Shown here: one piece after another, positions 5,839-12,638 of the stretch | Layout of the letters: each line of letters starts with the position of its first letter | Position numbering within the stretch: the stretch's first letter is position 1 | From: a virus | Direction: 5' to 3' (one strand) | Length of the DNA: 23,024 nucleotides | IMG/VR virus record: IMGVR_UViG_3300042503_000346 | Location: 1 to 23,024 of that record | Position numbers and translations under genes: made by a program | The notes under the pieces: generated by a model | Told to the model about the DNA's origin: nothing | What the model saw: only the letters and a program-made list of their open reading frames with translations | Database searches by the model: none

Positions 5839-5853
5839 TGAAGATATGCACAC

Positions 5854-6021
5854 CTATTGGCAATGCAAGCGGATTTTTCTTTTCTTTTTGGGGTACTCCC
5901 CGCCGCTCGCCTTAAGGCGTGAATTTGAAGTATAAGGCGGATCTTTTCTTTTGCCTTGTGCTATCCACAAGCGGCGCATTTCCGCAAAGTCTTCTTCGGG
6001 TGTTGATTGAATGATTTTCAT
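5854..6021 (-). CDS. Unknown 55-residue basic protein
   Basis: A short frame from ATG at 6021 to TAG at 5854 encodes MKIIQSTPEEDFAEMRRLWI and then a basic tail with a PKKKRKIRLHCQ end. The leader (6039-6022) is A-rich and without a Shine-Dalgarno site, like its neighbours. The gene lies directly 5' of the hammerhead ribozyme, so its mRNA would end in the ribozyme's helix III hairpin after cleavage. No family is recognised. A DnaA-box-like CTATCCACA lies inside it at 5961-5969, probably by chance. Confidence 0.5.
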   Translation of the reverse strand: MKIIQSTPEEDFAEMRRLWIAQGKRKDPPYTSNSRLKASGGEYPKKKRKIRLHCQ

Positions 6022-6039
6022 GTTTTCGTTTTCTATGGT

Positions 6040-6183
6040 TCAAGGTTCAAGGCTCAAAGGTTCACTTGCACGCATGCGCATTTCCAAGTCACTAGGGCCG
6101 CCAAAGCACCCGCTTGTGATGGCGATGGCAAGTCCAAGGCAAAGCACCAGGGCAAGGGCAAGGAAAAGGTCGCGCAAGGTCAT
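6040..6183 (-). CDS. 47-residue putative lipoprotein or membrane micropeptide
   Basis: The frame starts MTLRDLFLALALVLCLGLAI and continues AITSGCFGG. This looks like a signal peptide: a basic N-terminus, a hydrophobic core at about residues 6-23, and a cysteine at residue 26 preceded by Thr-Ser-Gly, close to a lipobox. A lipid-anchored peptide of about 22 residues would remain. The ATG at 6183 overlaps the TGA of the upstream gene (ATGA), the junction used throughout this operon, which supports it as real. Size and type resemble Rz1-like outer-membrane spanins, but no Rz partner or endolysin is near, so that is speculative. It could also be a superinfection-exclusion lipoprotein. Its 3' end contains GGTTCAA-type short repeats. 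Confidence 0.6.
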   Translation of the reverse strand: MTLRDLFLALALVLCLGLAIAITSGCFGGPSDLEMRMRASEPLSLEP

Positions 6184-6341
6184 GCTTCCCCCTTTCCATG
6201 TTCGACTTCCCGTCCCTTCACAATCAGGGCAAGGGCGTCATCGTACTCCATCCCATAGTGAGACGCAAATTCCTCAACGGTTAGGAAGTTATTAAACCAT
6301 TCGATGAATGCTTCGTGCGGTGTCATTTTTTGCGTTGTCAT
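6180..6341 (-). CDS. Unknown 53-residue protein, possibly HTH-like
   Basis: The protein starts MTTQKMTPHEAFIEWFNNFL and continues TVEEFASHYGMEYDDALALIVKG. The second part has the spacing of a helix-turn-helix (helix FLTVEEFASHYG, turn ME, helix YDDALALIVKG), in the manner of small phage regulators, but this is too short to be sure. A start at the second Met (6326) is also possible. The ATG at 6341 follows a (CCAAA)4 leader and the stop overlaps the lipoprotein gene by ATGA. Confidence 0.6.
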   Translation of the reverse strand: MTTQKMTPHEAFIEWFNNFLTVEEFASHYGMEYDDALALIVKGREVEHGKGEA

Positions 6342-6369
6342 GTTCGTGGTTTGGTTTGGTTTGGTTTGG
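6342..6369 (-). repeat. (CCAAA)4 tandem repeat leader
   Basis: On the minus strand the gap directly after the TAA at 6372-6370 is four CCAAA units followed by CCACGAAC and the ATG. It is built almost entirely of A and C, parallel to the (CCAA)4 and (CAA)5 leaders of later genes, but with a different repeat unit. Confidence 0.8.
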
Positions 6370-6651
6370 TTAGGCTTCGACTGCTTCACCGTATGCTGAT
6401 TCGATCGGCTCGCCAGTGTGCGCGCAAGTCATTGAGTCATCTTCCCAGTTGACATCACATCCAATCACGCGCCAGCCATCGTTTACCTTGTGGCGCATAC
6501 TCCAAATCACTGATTTGATGTTTTCCCTCACGGCCCCGAATGACAGAGCCTCGCCGTCACTTGTGACGAAGTAGAGTGGGTACCCACCCGGCCATGCGAA
6601 TTCGCCGCTTCGAAGTTGGGATTTGAGTTGATTTGTTGTGTATTTGTTCAT
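6370..6651 (-). CDS. Unknown 93-residue protein, first gene of the early operon
   Basis: The protein starts MNKYTTNQLKSQLRSGEFAW and has a compact beta-rich look (GYPLYFVTSDGEALSFGAV, GWRVIGCDVNWEDDS) with two cysteines and an acidic end. I do not recognise the family. It is the first convincing gene downstream of the promoter at 7134-7107, about 450 bases away. I chose ATG at 6651 because an A/C-rich leader (ACCAAACTACCACG) precedes it, as for its neighbours. The frame stays open to an ATG at 6816, and that extension would add a hydrophobic stretch ending in VASA that looks like a signal peptide. The extension is AT-rich leader sequence and I judge it non-coding. Confidence 0.6.
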   Translation of the reverse strand: MNKYTTNQLKSQLRSGEFAWPGGYPLYFVTSDGEALSFGAVRENIKSVIWSMRHKVNDGWRVIGCDVNWEDDSMTCAHTGEPIESAYGEAVEA

Positions 6652-7106
6652 CGTGGTAGTTTGGTTATTGTTATGCGTTGCGCTCGCAACTGGTGAGACA
6701 ATCGCACAACGGACAAAGATTGCCAACAAAAAATGCCAATAATTAAAAAAAAATTTCAACTTTATGCTTGCCAGCTCACCAAACCCTTTAAAACAAGGCA
6801 TTTCACGCAATCCCATGCCACGAAAAAACTTTCACGGCCAGCGTCAACTTTCAAGCCCTAGGACAATCGAAACGCCAAGGAACCAAGCTTCGGAGCGTCC
6901 AGTAATTCCCATTAAGGGTGAAGGAAGGAAGCAAAGCAAGGAAGGAAGAAGAAGCAAAGGAACGAAGCATCAAAAGCATCTAAAATCCATTCCCTCACTT
7001 AAGGAAAACTTAATAACACGCGCAAGCTTATAACAAGGCTTCATGTCTTGACGCGTCGCAGACCCTCCTATGGTCGGGTGCGCTTTGGCTTACTGACTAC
7101 GCAGTA

Positions 7107-7134
7107 ATTATAGTCATGTCGCAAAAGTTGTCAA
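7107..7134 (-). promoter_or_regulatory. Consensus sigma70-type early promoter
   Basis: On the minus strand TTGACA (7134-7129) and TATAAT (7112-7107) are both perfect six-base matches to the housekeeping sigma factor consensus, separated by 16 bases. Transcription would start near 7100 and run left into the early operon. The inverted repeats TTACTG/CAGTAA (7090-7107) and TGACTA/TAGTCA (7094-7116) lie over the -10 and start site, as an operator would. Confidence 0.8.
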
Positions 7135-7145
7135 TGATTGAAAGC

Positions 7146-7154
7146 TGTGAATAA
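7146..7154 (+). other. DnaA-box-like site
   Basis: TGTGAATAA differs at one base from TGTGGATAA, the reverse form of the E. coli DnaA box. A second site, TGTGGATAG (7528-7536), also differs at one base. Two sites in 1 kb can occur by chance, but this phage encodes a DnaA domain IV-like protein, so they deserve testing. Confidence 0.35.
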
Positions 7155-7290
7155 GTGTGAACAATTCCAAGCCACAAGATACAGCACACGCCAGGCTAAT
7201 ACCTTACCGATCCACTACAGATTGTATGCTCTAACATTAGCGCGTTAGTCATGATTCCAGCAAGCCAATCCACAAGACCAGCGCGTGACT

Positions 7291-7335
7291 TAAACGAGCG
7301 TTTACATTGCCGGCATTGCACGCATGAACATGTTC
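7291..7335. repeat. Pair of operator-like palindromes
   Basis: TAAACGAGCGTTTA (7291-7304) is a 6+6 inverted repeat around AG. GAACATGTTC (7326-7335) is a perfect 10-base palindrome. TGCCGGCA (7308-7315) is a third, between them. Three dyads in 45 bases suggest binding sites for dimeric regulators; which protein binds is unknown. Confidence 0.45.
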
Positions 7336-7665
7336 GATTGAACACCGGGACAATACATTAGTGCCGCGCTAAGGTATGGGGGGGAGGGGGATGCGACTTT
7401 ACAACTTGTAACAATAAGCATCGGAAAGGTTGCCCCACAAAAATTCCTGAAATTGGGCCAGTTACCTACTATTGGAGATTGTTGGTGTGATTCGGCGTTA
7501 ATGGGGCAGTTCCCGTTCGGGGTTATTTGTGGATAGGTCTAGTGTATTGTGCTTAAATGTGCTAGATAGGTAACATTTGTGTTTATGGTTGACATTATGT
7601 GTGGGGTTGTGGTAATTGGTTGTGTGAGCGCGAGATGGACTTGTGCTTAGAAACTTATTTATATT

Positions 7666-7920
7666 ATGCCACGAGGCGATTCATACGACCTTCAAGGTCA
7701 AGGCGGCGGACAGGTGTACTCTGGTACGGATGCGGCTGTTGGCCCATTCCGTTGGGTTCAGACTGTTGGTGACACTAACTTCTCTGTGTTTACCGCGCCA
7801 AACATCACGAATGCTAGCACGAAGTTGATTAATGTCTCTATCCCTGCGGGTATTGGCATTGGTGGCAACATCACTGGCTTTACGCTTGCTTCTGGGGTGG
7901 TTATTGCGTACCGCGCGTAA
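7666..7920 (+). CDS. Small beta-rich virion-type protein
   Basis: This 84-residue protein starts MPRGDSYDLQGQGGGQVYSG and has no charged clusters. It is rich in Gly, Thr, Val and Ile, with a regular strand pattern (FRWVQTVGDTNFSVFTAP, LINVSIPAGIGIGGNITGFTLASGVVIAYRA). That is typical of small head or tail accessory proteins of phages, where endings like FTLASGVVIAY recur. It is the first late gene, and its TAA shares one base with the ATG of the next gene (TAATG), pointing to co-translation with the tail protein. There is no Shine-Dalgarno site; the start follows an A/T-rich stretch (TTATTTATATT). A decoration or tail-joint role is a guess. Confidence 0.7.
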   Translation: MPRGDSYDLQGQGGGQVYSGTDAAVGPFRWVQTVGDTNFSVFTAPNITNASTKLINVSIPAGIGIGGNITGFTLASGVVIAYRA

Positions 7921-10391
7921 TGTCGCAGTTCCGATCCACTGGTGGGATGGATGACTCGATTGCCGAGGATGGTGATCGTGGGTTTGTCGGCGTGAACCAG
8001 CGGTTGCAGCTAAACCAGTTGAAGGCTGGAGAGGTAAGGGAGTCTCTGAACGGGCGCATGGAAGGTTACTGGAAGCCCCGCAAGGTGGTAGTTTCTAGGA
8101 CTGGTGCGTTGACCGTTGGTGGTGATCCGTTGCAGTTGCCGTTCTACCTGATTGATGTTGCCAAGACCATATCGTCCGCGACATACACCTCCAATGTGGT
8201 AACGATTACCATGTCCGCCAATCATGGGTTTGAGATTGGTTCTAGTGGGTATGCTGTAGTAGCTGGACTGACCTTTACTGGCACTAACAACAACGGGGCC
8301 AAGGTGCTGACTTATGTTTCTGCGAACCAATTGAGCTTTCCCGTGACTGGGGTGACTGCGGTTTCCGGGACTGGCACACTTTCCCAGATGCCGATTAACG
8401 ACGCAGCCAATGCTAATGTCCGAGCCTCCTGCTTGTTCAGCGATCCCAACTCCAACAACAAGGAGTTTGTGATCGTAGCGTTGGATACTGTTGCCAAAAA
8501 GATTGATTTGGCTGAGGTCGAGTCTAATTCCGCCTATGTTCCAGAGAACATCCCATATCCCGCTGGAACTGCCTTGGGCGCGGACACCGACATGATTCAA
8601 GTGTTCGACAAGGTGATGCTATTCCGAGAGGGGCAGCAGGCGTTGGAGTGGTATCCTAATGGCAGGCCCATTCTTTCTGCGTCACAGAGTGGAACCACCG
8701 TTACGATGAGCGTCCGTGAACACGGGCTTGTGGCAGGAACATCTGTAGTTGTCGCTGGTCTAACTGGTGGCACTCCAGCAAATGGAACATTTACGGTTCT
8801 TTCTGGCACGGGTCTAACTCAAGACCAGTTCCAATACACCTTTACTACAAGTCAAACCCAGACCTTTGGGGTGACTGCCGCCACCATGACTGACGGATTT
8901 ACCTTCTCTCCGGGTGGAACTTATACCCAGCCACAGGTGTTTGTTTCCGGCCAAGGCAATGTTTCTGTTTTAAATGGACAAGTTTCCTTAAACCTTAGCG
9001 TATCTAACGATACCGTATTTGCTGGGGATGTCATTAGAGTTTACGAGAGCGATATACCAGAGTTTTCTGCGATTGTTGGAAAAGACTTTCAAGTGTCGTC
9101 TGCAACGCTGACAAACATCACATTCTTTGCGCCTGTGGCAAACATCACGGCAAGTGGATCTACTGGGCAGATTGAGTTCGGTGGTAGGTTCAGCGAGGGC
9201 GGCGGGTTCATGCACCAACCGGGTGCGCCTTGGGGTGTCCACTTCCAACGCCGCCTGTGGGTTCCGTACTACTACGACCAATCTGGGGCTTACAACGCAG
9301 TTACCTACACCGACCGCAAGATCACAGACGAGATTGCCGTGTCCGACATTCTTGATACCACTACCTTCGACCAGATTGAGAACCAGTTTCGTATTTCTGG
9401 TGGTACTGCTGACTATGTGGTTGGGATGCATGGGTTCTACGACGATGCGTTGATTGTCCTCAACAGAAACAGCATCCACCAGATTAAGGGGACGCAGGGG
9501 ACGCTTCTAGACACTAGGGTTACAGAACTAACCTCCGAGGTTGGCTGCTTGGCTCGCAAGTCCGTGGTGATGAGAGCTAACACCATGATGTTTCTGTCGG
9601 ATGATGGGGTGTATGGTGTGGAGTTCCTAAACGATTACAACCTTCGCGGGGCCGAGGAGCCAATTTCCAAGAACATCCAGCCTTACATTGATAGGCTCAA
9701 CAAGGACTTGTCTAACAAATCGGTTGGGATTCTGTTTGATAACAGGTACTACCTTGCGGTTCCGCTAGATTCCGCTCCGGGAATTAACGATGCTCGCGGA
9801 AATAACTCAATCTTGGTGTACAACTTCCTAAATGGAGGCTGGGAGTCGCTAGACACCTTTGGTGACACTAGATTCTTGATCGAAGACCTTATTGTTGGTT
9901 CGGCCGGGGTTAGGAATAACCTGTATGCTGTGACCGCTAACGGTGGGTTGCACCAATTGGAGGTATTTGATGACTCGAATGACACTATCAGCGTGTCCAA
10001 CACTAATGATGTTAAGACATCAGCACCCATTCTGTCTAGGCTCATTACCCGTGGGTACGACCTTGAGACATTGGAGCGGAAAAGGTACACAGACTCGCAG
10101 ATCAATATGCAGGGGTTGCCCAGCCAGAATTCTGAATACCTAATTGAGTTTGCCGCTGAAGACCCAGACAACTCATCGACTATTGGAACCACCACTCAAT
10201 TCCTTGATGGACAAATCCTACAATCAACCAACCCATCAGAGGCTGAAACGGCAAGCATTAGGTGCAGGCTTGGTGGTATTAGGGGTTACACGGGAACCAT
10301 GATCTTGACAAGGACACAGGGTTCAGCCAAGATAAACTCAATCAAAGTTGCTGGATCAGTAACAAATAGACAAATTATCTCACAGAAATAA
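7920..10391 (+). CDS. Tail nozzle / stabilisation-like protein with two inserted beta domains
   Basis: An 823-residue late protein. The second half (about 410-690) contains blocks typical of short-tail tube and stabilisation proteins, such as FMHQPGAPWGVHFQRRLWVP, ALIVLNRNSIHQIKGT, MMFLSDDGVYGVEF and GNNSILVYNFLNGGWESLD. This fits the beta-propeller-like nozzle proteins of podoviruses (compare P22 gp10 or T7 gp12). Two related beta domains are inserted in the first half, at residues 83-155 and 252-322. Each has a VTITM/VTMSV strand, an HG turn, a VVAGLT strand and a final QxxF strand. Such inserts may decorate the tail surface or bind sugars. The gene is followed three bases later by the tail fibre gene. 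Confidence 0.72.
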   Translation: MSQFRSTGGMDDSIAEDGDRGFVGVNQRLQLNQLKAGEVRESLNGRMEGYWKPRKVVVSRTGALTVGGDPLQLPFYLIDVAKTISSATYTSNVVTITMSANHGFEIGSSGYAVVAGLTFTGTNNNGAKVLTYVSANQLSFPVTGVTAVSGTGTLSQMPINDAANANVRASCLFSDPNSNNKEFVIVALDTVAKKIDLAEVESNSAYVPENIPYPAGTALGADTDMIQVFDKVMLFREGQQALEWYPNGRPILSASQSGTTVTMSVREHGLVAGTSVVVAGLTGGTPANGTFTVLSGTGLTQDQFQYTFTTSQTQTFGVTAATMTDGFTFSPGGTYTQPQVFVSGQGNVSVLNGQVSLNLSVSNDTVFAGDVIRVYESDIPEFSAIVGKDFQVSSATLTNITFFAPVANITASGSTGQIEFGGRFSEGGGFMHQPGAPWGVHFQRRLWVPYYYDQSGAYNAVTYTDRKITDEIAVSDILDTTTFDQIENQFRISGGTADYVVGMHGFYDDALIVLNRNSIHQIKGTQGTLLDTRVTELTSEVGCLARKSVVMRANTMMFLSDDGVYGVEFLNDYNLRGAEEPISKNIQPYIDRLNKDLSNKSVGILFDNRYYLAVPLDSAPGINDARGNNSILVYNFLNGGWESLDTFGDTRFLIEDLIVGSAGVRNNLYAVTANGGLHQLEVFDDSNDTISVSNTNDVKTSAPILSRLITRGYDLETLERKRYTDSQINMQGLPSQNSEYLIEFAAEDPDNSSTIGTTTQFLDGQILQSTNPSEAETASIRCRLGGIRGYTGTMILTRTQGSAKINSIKVAGSVTNRQIISQK

Positions 10392-10394
10392 GTT

Positions 10395-11864
10395 ATGGGA
10401 GCAGTTGAAACTACTTACACATTTGGAGCTACTGACACAATCACTAGCGCAAAGATGAATAACATCATTGACGAAACCACGATGACCGCTGACTCCGTTC
10501 TTGGTGGATCTGGTGGAAGTGGTGGACTAGACATTTCGTCTGGAAAATTAAGCATTTCTGCTAACGCAATTAACAACAGCCGACTTGCTACAAACTCTGT
10601 AACTTCGGCAAACATTGTAGACGGCACTATCGTAAATGCTGACATTAACGCATCAGCTGCTATTGCAGGAACAAAGGTTTCGCCGAATTTTGGAAGTCAA
10701 ACAATACAACAAACTGGAGCAAGCGCAAGAATTGTGCAATATAATGCCAGTTCCGGTGCTGTAACTGATTTTGGAATTGGTACGATTACAGGGTCTCAGG
10801 ATAGTATTGGTCTTAATGTTGCAAACTCCACTGGCGTACTGAGTCTTGGAACGAACAACACAGAACGCATGCGCATCACCGCAAGCGGCAATGTTGGTAT
10901 TGGGACGAGTAGTCCAAATGCTAAATTACAAGTTGCCGGCGGTGTCATTAGAGTTGAGGCAAATGGAGGGGAGGGTGGACACATTGAACTACTTAGTGCT
11001 GACAATAGTGTGGTATCTGGGGTTTTAGATGTTGATTCCGCAAACAAAACACGTTTACTTTCAGTAACAAATACTCCAGTAGTAATAGGAGCAAATTCAG
11101 AAGAAGCTATTCGCGTAGTAAGCGGCGGCAATGTCGGTATCGGGACAACCGCCCCAAGCACGAAGTTGCAAGTAAACGGAACCGTAACCGCAACAGCCTT
11201 CTCTGGGCCGTTGACTGGCAATGTGACTGGCAATGTGACTGGAAATGTAACTGGCTCGTCTGGGTCGTGTACTGGTAACTCTGCGACATCTACATTAGCG
11301 ACAAAGGCATCAACGCTTTCCAATGGTGGTGGCAATGGAAATGCGATGACATTTCATTACTCTGGTCAGGGGGGAACGCCTACCTATGTATGGGGATCTA
11401 ATGATCTCGGTGGAGGAAGCAATAATTATGTATGGCAACCAGCTAACTTCAGCGTTAATTACGCAAATAGCGCAGGATCGGCAACTACCGCCTCAACCGT
11501 AAGCAACTCCGCTATTACTGCAGCCAAGCTAGATGGAAACCAAAGTGGTTCTGCTCCTATTTTCGGAGCAAGAGCGTGGGTTAATTTCAACGGAACTGGA
11601 ACGATTCAAATTCGCAATAGTGGCAATGTTAGTAGCCTCAGTGACAATAGCGTTGGTAATTACAGCGTAAATTTTGCAACGGCAATGTCAGATGCAAACT
11701 TCTCGACAGTGGTTACATCTGGTAGAGATAACAGTAATAACGACTTGCTTCAAACAATTACGCAACCGGGTTCTGGTGCTGGGGTTCAAGTCCTTTTGTC
11801 ACAAACAAACACAGGTACAACCAGAGACGATTCAAATGTAGTTTGCGTTTCAGTTTTCAGATAA
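10395..11864 (+). CDS. Tail fibre protein
   Basis: A 489-residue, Gly/Ser/Thr/Asn-rich fibre. The N-terminus (TTYTFGATDTITSAKMNNI) is a likely virion attachment part. The shaft contains two copies of a fibre motif, RITASGNVGIGTSSPNAKLQ (about 160-180) and IRVVSGGNVGIGTTAPSTKL (about 240-260). A GNVT tandem repeat follows at about 274-285. The C-terminal domain (about 390-489) includes ARAWVNFNGTGTIQIRNSGN, YSVNFATAMSD and a final VCVSVFR, a pattern common at the ends of phage fibres, where host binding would lie. I see no S74 chaperone peptidase. The genes just downstream look like fibre-assembly proteins. Strong support from repeats and position. Confidence 0.85.
   Translation: MGAVETTYTFGATDTITSAKMNNIIDETTMTADSVLGGSGGSGGLDISSGKLSISANAINNSRLATNSVTSANIVDGTIVNADINASAAIAGTKVSPNFGSQTIQQTGASARIVQYNASSGAVTDFGIGTITGSQDSIGLNVANSTGVLSLGTNNTERMRITASGNVGIGTSSPNAKLQVAGGVIRVEANGGEGGHIELLSADNSVVSGVLDVDSANKTRLLSVTNTPVVIGANSEEAIRVVSGGNVGIGTTAPSTKLQVNGTVTATAFSGPLTGNVTGNVTGNVTGSSGSCTGNSATSTLATKASTLSNGGGNGNAMTFHYSGQGGTPTYVWGSNDLGGGSNNYVWQPANFSVNYANSAGSATTASTVSNSAITAAKLDGNQSGSAPIFGARAWVNFNGTGTIQIRNSGNVSSLSDNSVGNYSVNFATAMSDANFSTVVTSGRDNSNNDLLQTITQPGSGAGVQVLLSQTNTGTTRDDSNVVCVSVFR
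11214..11249 (+). repeat. Three 12-base tandem repeats in the fibre gene
   Basis: Three adjacent 12-base units of the form ACTGGCAATGTG (third unit ACTGGAAATGTA) encode repeated Thr-Gly-Asn-Val. The units are whole codons, so slippage would change shaft length without breaking the frame. Confidence 0.85.
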
Positions 11865-11865
11865 T

Positions 11866-12066
11866 ATGAGCAACCAAAGAATAATTCACCCAACAGAAGA
11901 TGGTGGAGTTACAGTGATAATTCCAACATCAGAATATCTTGAAGATCACACAATCGAAGAGATTGCGAAAAAGGACGTTCCGACTGGAGTTGAATATAAA
12001 ATTGTGGACGTTTCCGAGATTCCGTCAGACCGAACATTCAGAAGCGCATGGGAGTATCAAGTATGA
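11866..12066 (+). CDS. Small conserved fibre-adjacent protein
   Basis: A 66-residue protein starting MSNQRIIHPTEDGGVTVIIP and ending SEIPSDRTFRSAWEYQV. The pattern IIHPTEDGGV...TIEEIAKKDVP...YKIVD...DRTFRSAWE recalls small proteins found next to tail fibre or tail protein genes in many phages, where DRTFRxAWE is the most constant part. I know of no proven function; fibre assembly is suggested by place. It starts two bases after the fibre stop, and its TGA overlaps the next ATG (ATGA, 12063-12066). Confidence 0.7.
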   Translation: MSNQRIIHPTEDGGVTVIIPTSEYLEDHTIEEIAKKDVPTGVEYKIVDVSEIPSDRTFRSAWEYQV

Positions 12067-12308
12067 GTATTTCAATTAACATCGACAAAGCAAAAAATAT
12101 CTGGAAAGATAAATGGAGGGAAGCTCGCAAACCATTGCTAAATGCACTGGATGTGGAATTTGTTCGTGCGTTGGAATCGGGAGATATTGTCAAACAGTCT
12201 GAGATATCCGCAAAAAAGCAAGCCTTACGCGATATAACTCAAACTCCTATTAACGCAACTACACCAGACGAAATAAAAAACGTTTGGCCCAGTGCCCTGA
12301 ATGGATGA
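12063..12308 (+). CDS. Tail fibre assembly chaperone-like protein
   Basis: An 81-residue protein starting MSISINIDKAKNIWKDKWRE. The layout is an N-terminal helix rich in Lys/Arg, a central LLNALDVEFVRALESGD, and a C-terminal KKQALRDITQTP...VWPSAL. This resembles the phage tail assembly chaperone family that is usually encoded just after fibre genes, with its ALRDIP...WP ending. The ATG at 12063 is preferred over one five codons upstream because it makes the ATGA overlap seen at both ends of this gene. Probable role: folding or attaching the fibre. Confidence is moderate because these proteins are short and diverge fast. Confidence 0.65.
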   Translation: MSISINIDKAKNIWKDKWREARKPLLNALDVEFVRALESGDIVKQSEISAKKQALRDITQTPINATTPDEIKNVWPSALNG

Positions 12309-12637
12309 ACCAGCACCTAGCAAAAGCAATTCATGACTACGCATCACACAACATCAATTTTACACACTTGCTTGACTGGCATATGTGCAATGGTTTTGTG
12401 CTGTGCCAGCCAGATTGCTTTGGAATCGGATTCTTTTCAGATTCATCTGATCCAACCACTCCAGTTGAACGACACCACTCAAATACCTTGTTCGTCACCT
12501 ACTGCGCCGGGTACATGCAACCAATCCTGCACCTATTCCAATACCAATTTGATTACATTGCATTCAGCAGAGACTTCAGCAAATCACCTAGGATAAGACT
12601 CTGGGACTATCAAAAAACACTTAATAGAATAAAATAA
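12305..12637 (+). CDS. Unknown 110-residue protein
   Basis: The protein starts MNQHLAKAIHDYASHNINFT and is rich in His, Cys, Phe and Tyr (HMCNGFVLCQPDCFGIGFFS). The middle is beta-like and the end basic (SRDFSKSPRIRLWDYQKTLN). The look of a small alpha/beta domain with a beta-sheet centre and late SPRIRLW helix recalls unnamed phage proteins placed between fibre and internal virion genes. I cannot assign a function. The ATG at 12305 overlaps the previous TGA (ATGA); an in-frame ATG seven codons earlier would overlap that gene more. Confidence 0.6.
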   Translation: MNQHLAKAIHDYASHNINFTHLLDWHMCNGFVLCQPDCFGIGFFSDSSDPTTPVERHHSNTLFVTYCAGYMQPILHLFQYQFDYIAFSRDFSKSPRIRLWDYQKTLNRIK

Positions 12638-12638
12638 T

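Larger units (their letters stand above)
6652..7665. other. Divergent non-coding control region
   Basis: This 1,014-base stretch separates the leftward early and rightward late genes and has no convincing gene. It holds an AT-rich run near 6745-6760, direct repeats AACTTTCA (6827-6834 and 6846-6853), a purine-rich tract (about 6914-6967), the palindrome GACGCGTC (7050-7057), a bulged hairpin (7057-7082), a strong leftward promoter (7134-7107), operator-like palindromes (7291-7304, 7326-7335), a G7-A-G5 run (7378-7390) and two DnaA-box-like sites. A perfect TTGACA on the plus strand at 7589-7594 lacks a good -10 partner. The region is the best candidate in the window for a replication origin and for early/late switching; both are inferences. 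Confidence 0.7.

Noticed and set aside
6652-6816. N-terminal extension of the first early gene with a hydrophobic stretch ending VASA
   Set aside because: The extension is AT-rich and includes the A/C leader; other genes here start directly after such leaders. Not excluded, only less likely.
6851-6979. A 42-residue minus-strand frame with a signal-peptide look (MLLMLRSFASSSFLALLPSF) in the divergent region
   Set aside because: Its Ser/Phe/Leu composition is what a polypyrimidine tract gives in that frame, and no other evidence supports it.
6764-7033. An 89-residue plus-strand frame, very basic, in the divergent region
   Set aside because: Its Lys/Arg/Gly/Ser content follows from the purine-rich tract, and it shows no domain, leader or neighbouring gene.
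7048-7074. Possible rightward promoter TTGACG / TATGGT
   Set aside because: The spacing is 15 bases, both boxes are imperfect, and about 590 bases separate it from the first late gene.
7237-7372. Long-range inverted repeat TTAGCGCG / CGCGCTAA
   Set aside because: An 8-base match 120 bases apart is near chance level and nothing else supports it.
7589-7618. Possible rightward late promoter with a perfect TTGACA
   Set aside because: The only hexamer at allowed spacing is TAATTG or GTAATT, a poor -10 match.
8010-8600. Long minus-strand open frame opposite the tail nozzle gene
   Set aside because: It is a shadow of a strong coding gene on the other strand and has no family features.
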